A stretch of 64,000 nt of DNA from Alphaproteobacteria bacterium (GTDB taxonomy: Bacteria > Pseudomonadota > Alphaproteobacteria > Caulobacterales > Caulobacteraceae): positions 62,001 through 126,000 of the forward strand of contig JAHJME010000010.1 in assembly GCA_018821435.1 (NCBI GenBank). Direction: 5' to 3'. The notes beneath the pieces were generated by a model. That model was not told where the DNA came from. It was given only the letters and a program-made list of their open reading frames with translations, and did not search any database. The position numbers and the translations under genes were made by a program. Positions 58,170-64,000 of the stretch are shown here, piece by piece. Position 1 is the stretch's first letter. Each line of letters opens with the position of its first letter.

Positions 58170-58790
58170 CTAGAGGGCGCTTGCATTCGGCGCGCCTGAA
58201 AGCACCGCGTAGGAAGCGTCCGACGCGTCGCGGCGGCCCCGAGCGCGCGCGAGCAGGCCCAGCGAGACCGAGGCCGGGTGCGCCTGGGTCCACTCGAAAA
58301 CGAGCCCGCGATAGGCGATCCGCCACTCGCCGCCGCGCCGTTCGAAGCGGTCCAGGTAGCGCGCGCCCGCATGGTATTCGAACGGCGCCTCGGCCTCGGC
58401 GTCGGGGAAGCCGGCGCGGATCTGCTGGGCCGCGTCCGGCCCGACGAAGGTGTCGAGGCTGCGGGCCGACTTCAGCACATGATAGGCGACGACGTAGGTC
58501 TCTCCCGAGGCGTGGTCGCCGTTCAGTTCCAGTCGGCAGTTCGCCACCAGATGCATCGTGGAGGTGGCGTGCTCGCGCAGCAGTGGCAGCACGCGATCGC
58601 AGAAGACCATGGCGTTCTCGTCGCGGACGCCGTGGTTGTCGATGGCGTCGGGCCAGTAGGTCGAGCGCAGCAGGGCGTCGTCCAGGCGATCGACGCCGCG
58701 GCAATAGTCGAGGACCAGATCCGAGATCTTCTGCCGATCCCTGATCTCGGCGAGTTGCGCCCGGATGTCGCTTTCGGTCGCCTGAGTCAC
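58170..58790 (-). CDS. NTF2-like (SnoaL_4-type) protein
   Basis: A 206-residue cytoplasmic protein with an alpha+beta cone fold. EIRDRQKISDLVLDYCRGVD then RLDDALLRSTYWPDA at about residues 16-50 is the start of the ring-hydroxylating-dioxygenase beta/SnoaL_4-like group, with an acid-histidine set in DAIDNHG. HLVANCRLELNGDHASGETYV and FERRGGEWRIAYRGLVFEW are the later strands. Members dehydrate, isomerise or simply bind small molecules such as steroids and polyketides. It stands upstream of secA on the same strand, 129 bases away; no partner gene is evident. Confidence 0.85.
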   Translation of the reverse strand: MTQATESDIRAQLAEIRDRQKISDLVLDYCRGVDRLDDALLRSTYWPDAIDNHGVRDENAMVFCDRVLPLLREHATSTMHLVANCRLELNGDHASGETYVVAYHVLKSARSLDTFVGPDAAQQIRAGFPDAEAEAPFEYHAGARYLDRFERRGGEWRIAYRGLVFEWTQAHPASVSLGLLARARGRRDASDASYAVLSGAPNASAL

Positions 58791-58852
58791 GTCGATGTCC
58801 TCCCCGGGGTGAAATCCTTAGCTATCTAATGGATCGGGCCCGGAAACAAAAA

Positions 58853-58874
58853 GGCCCTCCCGCGAGGGAGGGCC
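58853..58874 (-). terminator. Intrinsic terminator for the thiolase gene
   Basis: GGCCCTCC (58853-58860) pairs with GGAGGGCC (58867-58874). On the minus strand the stem is followed by TTTTTG, so it ends transcription from the thiolase at 58902. Confidence 0.9.
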
Positions 58875-58901
58875 CATCCGTCTGATTCAGCGTTGGCGGG
58901 G

Positions 58902-60071
58902 TCAGTAGACTTCGAAGAGACCCGCGCCGCCCATCCCGCCGCCGATGCACATGGAGACCACCACGTGCTTGGCGCCGCGACGCTTGCCTTCCTGCAGCAC
59001 GTGGCCCGCGAGGCGCGCGCCGGTCATGCCGAAGGGGTGGCCGATGGCGATGGAGCCGCCGTTGACGTTGTACTTCGCCGGGTCGATGCCCAGCTTGTCG
59101 CGGCTGTAGAGGCACTGCGAGGCGAAGGCCTCGTTCAGCTCCCACAGGTCGATGTCGTCGACCTTCAGGCCGTGGCGTTCCAGCAGGCGCGGGATCGCGA
59201 AGACCGGGCCGATGCCCATTTCGTCAGGCTCGCAACCGGCGACGGCCCAGCCCTTGAACACGCCCAGGGGCGAGAGGCCGCGCTTGGCGGCTTCCTTGGC
59301 TTCCATGATCACCACGGCGGCGGCGCCGTCCGAGAGCTGGCTGGCGTTGCCGGCGGTGATGAACTTGCCCTCGCCCATGACCGGGGCCAGCTTCTGGAGG
59401 CCTTCCAGGGTGGTGTCGGGACGGTTGCATTCGTCGCGGTCGACCACGTAGTCGACGACCGACTCTTCCTTCGTCGCCTTGTCGACCACTTTCATCTTGG
59501 TCTTCATCGGGACGATTTCGTCGGCGAACTTGCCGGCCTGCTGGGCCGAGGCCATGCGGCGCTGGCTCTCCAGGGAATATTCGTCCTGGTACTCGCGGCT
59601 CAGGTTGTAGCGCGCGGCGACGATGTCGGCAGTGTCGATCATCGCCATGAAGATCGCCGGGTGCTGCTTGACCAGCTCGGGATCGAAGTTGTCCTTGCCC
59701 GTGCCCATGTTCGGCATCGAGATCGACTCAACACCACCGGCCACCACGACCGGGGCGCCGTCGTTGCGGACGTGGTTCGCCGCCATGGCGATCGTCTGCA
59801 GGCCCGACGAGCAGAAGCGGTTCACGGTCACGCCCGAGGCGCTGACCGGCAGGCCGGCCAGCAGGCCTGCCTGGCGCGCGATGTTGCCGCCGCCGTGGGC
59901 CACGTTGCCCATAAACACGTCTTCGATGTCGCCGCCGTCGACGCCGGCCTTGGCCACGGCGTGCTTAACCGCGTGGGCCGCGATCGAGACGGTCGGGGTC
60001 ATGTTGAAACCACCGCGGCCGGACTTGGCCAGGCCGGTGCGGGCGTAGGAAACGATTACGGCTTCGCGCAT
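58902..60071 (-). CDS. Acetyl-CoA acyltransferase (thiolase)
   Basis: A 389-residue thiolase from an ATG at 60071. It has the acyl-carrying C87 in [18 protein letters not shown], the base H345 in [17 protein letters not shown] and C375 in [16 protein letters not shown], with NEAFASQ near 313. Length and spacing suit the FadA-type or acetoacetyl-CoA type; substrate chain length cannot be told. No FadB partner is beside it. The longer frame to 60155 is rejected because residues before [13 protein letters not shown] do not fit. It is divergent from the isomerase gene. Confidence 0.93.
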   Translation of the reverse strand: MREAVIVSYARTGLAKSGRGGFNMTPTVSIAAHAVKHAVAKAGVDGGDIEDVFMGNVAHGGGNIARQAGLLAGLPVSASGVTVNRFCSSGLQTIAMAANHVRNDGAPVVVAGGVESISMPNMGTGKDNFDPELVKQHPAIFMAMIDTADIVAARYNLSREYQDEYSLESQRRMASAQQAGKFADEIVPMKTKMKVVDKATKEESVVDYVVDRDECNRPDTTLEGLQKLAPVMGEGKFITAGNASQLSDGAAAVVIMEAKEAAKRGLSPLGVFKGWAVAGCEPDEMGIGPVFAIPRLLERHGLKVDDIDLWELNEAFASQCLYSRDKLGIDPAKYNVNGGSIAIGHPFGMTGARLAGHVLQEGKRRGAKHVVVSMCIGGGMGGAGLFEVY

Positions 60072-60301
60072 CTTGAAATGATCCTCCCAACGAATGGATT
60101 TTTGAGCCCTCGGTCGGGGCTCCAGAAAACTCGCGGGAACCCTATACATCGCCAAGGCGAAATGGCCAGACGCCTAAGAGGAATGCCGGTTCCGGTTGAA
60201 CACGGCCGGGGTGAAAGGGCTTCCACTTTCGCGGGCTGCGCTCTAGGGGACGGACGGCGCGCCGTCGGGCGCCTGTCCCCGTCCTGGCAAGGGATGACCG
60301 T

Positions 60302-61237
60302 ATGGCGCAGAGCCCCCTCCGTATCGCCGGTCTCGTCATCGCGCTGGCGCTCAGCGTCACGGCCTGCGCCCGGGGCGGCGACAGCTCGGGGCCCCCCGAG
60401 CGCGGCGACAAGGCGGTGGCCAAGGTCGACGGCAAGACCGTCTGGGCGTCGGACGTGAAGCGCGAGGCCATCGCCCAGGGCCTGATCGGCGAGGGCGAGC
60501 CGCTGGACGCCTCGTCCGACCTGTTCCGCCAGATGATGGACCAGGTGGTCGACCAGAAGCTGCTGGCGGCCGAGGCCCAGCGCCGCAAGCTGGACAAGGA
60601 TCCGCTGGCGCAACGCCGCCTGACCGCCGCCCAGGACCGGGTGATGGGCGACATGCTGGTCGAGACCACGGTCGCCGACGCGGTCACCGAAGCCAATATC
60701 CGCGGCCTCTACGAAGAACAGCAGAAGCTGGCCCGCCGCTCGGAGGAGATCCGCGCCCGCCAGATCGTGCTGGCAACCGCCGCCGAGGTGGAACAGGTGC
60801 GCAAGCTGCTGGGGACGGGCGCCAACTTCGAGGCCGTGGCCATGGAGCGGTCGCGCGACGCCGCCACCCGCTTCAACGGCGGCGACCTGGGCTATTTCAC
60901 CACCGACGTCATGCCCGAGGCCTACGAGGTGGCGCTCAAGGGCGCCAAGGCCGGCCAACTGATCGGGCCGGTGCCGACGCAGGGCGGCTTCGCGCTGCTG
61001 AAGGTCGAGGACGTGCGCCAGGAGCAGCCGATCGCCCTGGAGGCTGCCCGCCCGCAGATCGTCCGCTTCCTGACCTACGATCGCATCCGCGACCTGCTGG
61101 AGAAGCTGCGGGCCAAGGCCAAGGTCGAGACCCTGATCAAACCCGAGGCCGGCGCGCCCAAGCCCGTGCCGCCCGCCGACGCGCCGAAGCTCGCCCCCGC
61201 GCCCGCCGTCCCAGCCCAGAAGGCGCCCGCCAAATGA
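60302..61237 (+). CDS. Lipoprotein peptidyl-prolyl isomerase (parvulin/SurA-like)
   Basis: A 311-residue envelope chaperone. The start LRIAGLVIALALSVTACARG has a lipobox VTAC, so it is probably a lipoprotein with Cys near residue 22. The SurA-type N-terminal helices (VDGKTVWASDVKREAIAQGL and LFRQMMDQVVDQKLLAAEAQ) precede a parvulin domain at about 145-255 with IRARQIVLATAAEVEQV, RSRDAATRFNGGDLGYFTTD and GPVPTQGGFALLKVED. The tail is proline- and alanine-rich. Its TGA overlaps the argJ ATG (61234-61237). A role in folding outer-membrane proteins is likely. Confidence 0.9.
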   Translation: MAQSPLRIAGLVIALALSVTACARGGDSSGPPERGDKAVAKVDGKTVWASDVKREAIAQGLIGEGEPLDASSDLFRQMMDQVVDQKLLAAEAQRRKLDKDPLAQRRLTAAQDRVMGDMLVETTVADAVTEANIRGLYEEQQKLARRSEEIRARQIVLATAAEVEQVRKLLGTGANFEAVAMERSRDAATRFNGGDLGYFTTDVMPEAYEVALKGAKAGQLIGPVPTQGGFALLKVEDVRQEQPIALEAARPQIVRFLTYDRIRDLLEKLRAKAKVETLIKPEAGAPKPVPPADAPKLAPAPAVPAQKAPAK

Positions 61238-62673
61238 GCCGCAAGCCCAAGACCGCAGCCCCGAAGTCGGCCGCTGCCAAAAGCTCGCCCAAGCCCGTCG
61301 AGGTCGTGGGTCATGCGATGGAGCGCGCGCTGGAGCCCGTGACCAGCGCGCTGAAGCGCGCCGGCCTCAAGCGCACGGACAAGGCGACTGACGCCTCGGC
61401 GCCCGCCGCGCCCGCCACGGGCAAGGTCGACAAGGCCGCGATGCCGGTCTCGCCGCTGGCCGTGCCGTTCCCGCGCATGAAGCCGATCCATGGCGTGACC
61501 ATGGCGACGGGCCGGGCCGGCTTCTACAAGCACGAGCGTGACGACCTGCTGGTGTTCAGCTTCCCGGAGGGCGCCAGCTGCGCCGGCGTCTTCACCCGTC
61601 ACGGCGTGGGCTCGGCCCCGGTCGATTGGTGCAAGCGCCACCTGGAGGTCACCAAGGGCGAAGGCGTGAAGGCCCTGGTGGTCAACGCCGGCTGCGCCAA
61701 CTCCTTCACCGGCCGTCCCGGCGCGGACGCCGTGCGGCGGGTGGCCGCCACGGTCGGCAAGCGCTTCGACTGCCGCCAGCGCGACGTGATGGTAGCCTCG
61801 ACCGGGGTTATCGGCGTGCTGCTCGACGACGCCAAGATCACCGCCCGCCTGCCGGACCTGGAGCACCACCTGACGGCCGATGGCTGGGGCGGGGCGGCGC
61901 GGGCGATCATGACCACCGACACCTTCCCCAAAGGCTCGTACGCCGAGGCGAAGATCGATGGGGTGACGGTGCGGATCGGCGGCATCTGCAAGGGCTCGGG
62001 CATGATCGCGCCCGACATGGCGACCATGCTGGCCTTCGTGGTGACCGACGCGGCGATCTCGCCTGGCGCGCTGCAGAACCTCTGCAATCTCTACACCCGC
62101 AACACCTTCAACGCGGTGACGGTGGACGGCGACCGGTCCACCAACGACACGCTGCTGTTGTTCGCCACCGGCCAGTCCGGCGCGCCCAGGATCAGCCGCG
62201 CGGGCGACAAGCGCCTGGCCGACTTCCGCGACAAGCTGGAAGGCGTGCTGCTGGACCTGGCCCATCAGCTGGTCCGCGACGGCGAGGGCGCGACCAAGTT
62301 CATCAAGATCACCGTGACCGGCGCTCAGAGCGCGGCCTCGGCCCGCAAGATCGCCAAGTCGGTGGCCGACAGCCCGCTGGTGAAGACCGCCTTCGCCGGC
62401 GAGGACGCCAACTGGGGCCGCATCGTCATGGCCGTGGGCAAGGCCGACGAGCCGGTGGACCGCGACTTCATGAGCGTGAAGTTCGGGCCTCACTGGGCGG
62501 CCCAGGACGGCCTGATCGCCTCCAGCTACGATGAGGCCAAGATGAGCGCCTACATGAAGAAGCCGGAGTTGGAGGTCGCCATCGACGTGGGGGTGGGCCG
62601 GGCCAGCTCCACCGTCTGGACCTGCGATCTCACCAAGCGGTACGTCGAGATCAATGGGGATTATCGGTCTTAG
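61234..62673 (+). CDS. argJ: Bifunctional ornithine acetyltransferase/N-acetylglutamate synthase
   Basis: A 479-residue enzyme of the arginine acetyl cycle. The precursor cuts itself before the nucleophile T264 in PDMATMLAFVVTDAAI to give alpha and beta chains. KALVVNAGCANSFTGRPGAD, MVASTGVIGVLL and NRF-like FNAVTVDGDRSTNDTLLLFA are family marks, and GEDANWGRIVMAVG follows in the beta chain. Residues 1-75 are an Ala/Lys/Pro-rich extension not found in most ArgJ proteins. The ATG overlaps the stop of the isomerase gene, so translation is coupled. The first family-like segment is SPLAVPFPRMKPIHGVTMA near residue 73. Confidence 0.96.
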   Translation: MSRKPKTAAPKSAAAKSSPKPVEVVGHAMERALEPVTSALKRAGLKRTDKATDASAPAAPATGKVDKAAMPVSPLAVPFPRMKPIHGVTMATGRAGFYKHERDDLLVFSFPEGASCAGVFTRHGVGSAPVDWCKRHLEVTKGEGVKALVVNAGCANSFTGRPGADAVRRVAATVGKRFDCRQRDVMVASTGVIGVLLDDAKITARLPDLEHHLTADGWGGAARAIMTTDTFPKGSYAEAKIDGVTVRIGGICKGSGMIAPDMATMLAFVVTDAAISPGALQNLCNLYTRNTFNAVTVDGDRSTNDTLLLFATGQSGAPRISRAGDKRLADFRDKLEGVLLDLAHQLVRDGEGATKFIKITVTGAQSAASARKIAKSVADSPLVKTAFAGEDANWGRIVMAVGKADEPVDRDFMSVKFGPHWAAQDGLIASSYDEAKMSAYMKKPELEVAIDVGVGRASSTVWTCDLTKRYVEINGDYRS

Positions 62674-62674
62674 C

Positions 62675-62700
62675 CTCATCCCCCCATGCGCGAGGATGAG
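62675..62700. repeat. Palindromic hairpin after argJ
   Basis: CTCATCC (62675-62681) and GGATGAG (62694-62700) pair between convergent stops. This is the third occurrence of the core also seen at 30614 and 43218. Confidence 0.6.
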
Positions 62701-62703
62701 TAG

Positions 62704-64000
62704 CTAGGGGGTGCGCATCCAAGGCGCCACGCGGTCGGGCGGGGTTCCCAGCCGGTAGTTGGTGAAGCGCTTGTCGAACACCGGGCCGTAAAAGGGGTCG
62801 GCGTCCAGCACCGCGCCCCAGCGGTCGCGCATCACGCCGATCTCGCGTTCGAAGCGCGCGACCTTCTCGGGCGCCAGGTCCGAGCCACGGCTGGCGCTTT
62901 CGTGGTGGAACAGCGCGGCGTGCGGTGTCCAGACGATGTCGTAGCCGGCGGCGCGCACTTTCAGGCAGAGATCCACGTCGTTGAACGCCACCGCCAGCTG
63001 GTCGGCGTCCATCCCGCCCACCTCGTCATAGACCGCCTTGCGGATCGCCAGGCAGGCGGCGGTCACCGCCGAGACGTTGCGGGCCAGCGCCAGGTGGCCC
63101 TGGTAGCCGGGATGGTTCGAGCCGGCGCCTGCATAGAGATGGCCCGCCACCTTTCGCGCCACGTCGCCGACGCCCAGGACGACGCCCGCGTGCTGCAGGG
63201 TCTTGTCCGGATAGTAGAGCTTGGCCCCCACCGCACCCACGTTGGGGCGCTCGGCCTGGGAGACCATCTCCTTCAGCCAGTCCGGCCCGATCATCGATAT
63301 GTCGTTGTTGAGCAGGATCAGCACCTCGCCCCGGGCCTGGGCGGCGGCGAGGTTGTTCAGCGCCGAGAAGTTGAAGGGGCCGGGGGCGGGGAGGATGCGC
63401 ACGCGGGGGTCGGTCTTCAGGCGTTCGAACAGGGCGTGGGTCGCGGGCTCCTGGCTGCCGTTGTCGACGATCAGCAGCTCCAGCGGCGCGTAGTCGGTCT
63501 TGGCCAGCACGCCCTCGGCGCACTGGGCCACCAAGTCGGCGCGGTCGCGGGTGGGGACGATGAGACTGACCAGCGGCCTGGGCGCCGGGATGGCGCGGCG
63601 GACGCGCAGCCAGCGCTGCGGGCCGGGCGTGACCTCGACGGTCGCGGGCTGGCCGGTGCGGTCCATGTGGTCCTGCACCGCGCGGGCCGCGGCGCTGGCG
63701 CATTCATCGGCGCGGGCGCGGGAGAACGAGCCCTGCTTGCCCTGCCAGCGCCAGTGGTAGAGGACCCACGGAATGTGGCGGATGAGCCTGGCGCGCTCGG
63801 CGGCCCTTAACACCAGGTCGTGGTCCTGGGCCCCATCGAAGCCCTCGCGAACGCCGCCCAGGTCGCTCAGCAGCGCGCGGCGGATGACCGTCAGGTGGTT
63901 CACCGCGTTCACACCCAGCATCAGCTCGGCGTTCCAGTCGGTCTTGTGGTGCGGCTGGGAGCGGACGCCCGTCTCGTCGATCTTGTCCTCGTCAGAGAAG
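62704..64000 (-). CDS. Tandem family-2 glycosyltransferase, 3' part (cut by window edge)
   Basis: At least 432 residues in one open frame to the right edge. The visible start, SDEDKIDETGVRSQPHHKTD and then WNAELMLGVNAVNHLTVIRR, is the end of a first GT2 domain with the SDED metal motif. GVREGFDGAQDHDLVLRAAE closes that domain. A second complete GT2 domain follows at PLVSLIVPTRDRADLVAQCA, with LLIVDNGSQEP, FNFSALNNLAAAQARGEVLI, LLNNDISMIGPDWLKEM and VAFNDVDLCLKVRAAGYDIV. Such double enzymes extend surface polysaccharides or O-antigen. The true N-terminus is outside the window. Confidence 0.93.
   Translation of the reverse strand, partial: FSDEDKIDETGVRSQPHHKTDWNAELMLGVNAVNHLTVIRRALLSDLGGVREGFDGAQDHDLVLRAAERARLIRHIPWVLYHWRWQGKQGSFSRARADECASAAARAVQDHMDRTGQPATVEVTPGPQRWLRVRRAIPAPRPLVSLIVPTRDRADLVAQCAEGVLAKTDYAPLELLIVDNGSQEPATHALFERLKTDPRVRILPAPGPFNFSALNNLAAAQARGEVLILLNNDISMIGPDWLKEMVSQAERPNVGAVGAKLYYPDKTLQHAGVVLGVGDVARKVAGHLYAGAGSNHPGYQGHLALARNVSAVTAACLAIRKAVYDEVGGMDADQLAVAFNDVDLCLKVRAAGYDIVWTPHAALFHHESASRGSDLAPEKVARFEREIGVMRDRWGAVLDADPFYGPVFDKRFTNYRLGTPPDRVAPWMRTP

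Overview
The window is a stretch of high-GC chromosome from an alphaproteobacterium, most likely a Caulobacter or close relative in the Caulobacteraceae. The evidence is three large TonB-dependent receptors, a PEPxxWA-CTERM protein, a DUF3297 protein, the aroK-aroB-CNNM transporter cluster divergent from a hypothetical-xerD pair, and short dispersed palindromes typical of that family. I found no rRNA, tRNA, CRISPR array, phage module or insertion sequence. Most of the window is ordinary, densely packed chromosome on both strands.

Layout. 1-3 kb: the 5' two fifths of ilvD (cut by the window edge), a divergent LysR regulator and hisC. 3.3-8.1 kb: a tight operon of TonB-dependent receptor, GPH-type symporter and a sulfate-ester dioxygenase of the AtsK/TauD type. 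8.2-10.3 kb: two duplicated cassettes, each made of a conserved leader, a 35-38 residue hydrophobic micropeptide and a strong terminator. They flank a membrane protein and a glycine-zipper protein. 10.3-19.6 kb: a TetR/methyltransferase divergent pair, a PEP-CTERM protein with four WxWP motifs, an exported coiled-coil protein, an exported methyltransferase-like protein, a CHASE4 hybrid histidine kinase and a DPP-IV peptidase. 20-38 kb: two paralogous ~1000-residue TonB-dependent receptors bracket a housekeeping block (CNNM transporter, aroB, aroK, xerD, accA, a methyltransferase, a LysR regulator, nitronate monooxygenase, a glycosyltransferase).

38-55 kb is an accessory catabolic region: threonine aldolase, epoxide hydrolase, a TetR regulator divergent from a carotenoid/stilbene oxygenase and a DUF2855 protein, then a convergent operon of PhzS-like flavin monooxygenase, DUF3237 protein and serine hydrolase. 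An RTX-like protein, a second serine hydrolase, an SdsA-type alkylsulfatase, an aminotransferase, a flavin-containing monooxygenase and a TPR protein follow. 55-64 kb returns to housekeeping: secA, an NTF2-like protein, a thiolase, a lipoprotein peptidyl-prolyl isomerase overlapping argJ, and a truncated double-domain glycosyltransferase.

Two themes link genes. First, organosulfate use: the receptor-symporter-AtsK operon and the separate SdsA-type hydrolase could both release sulfate from alkyl sulfate esters. Second, oxidative attack on aromatic or terpenoid-like compounds: carotenoid/stilbene oxygenase, DUF2855, PhzS-like and FMO-type monooxygenases, epoxide hydrolase and nitronate monooxygenase. 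The least explained structure is the pair of leader-micropeptide-terminator cassettes at 8.24-8.54 and 9.97-10.25 kb.
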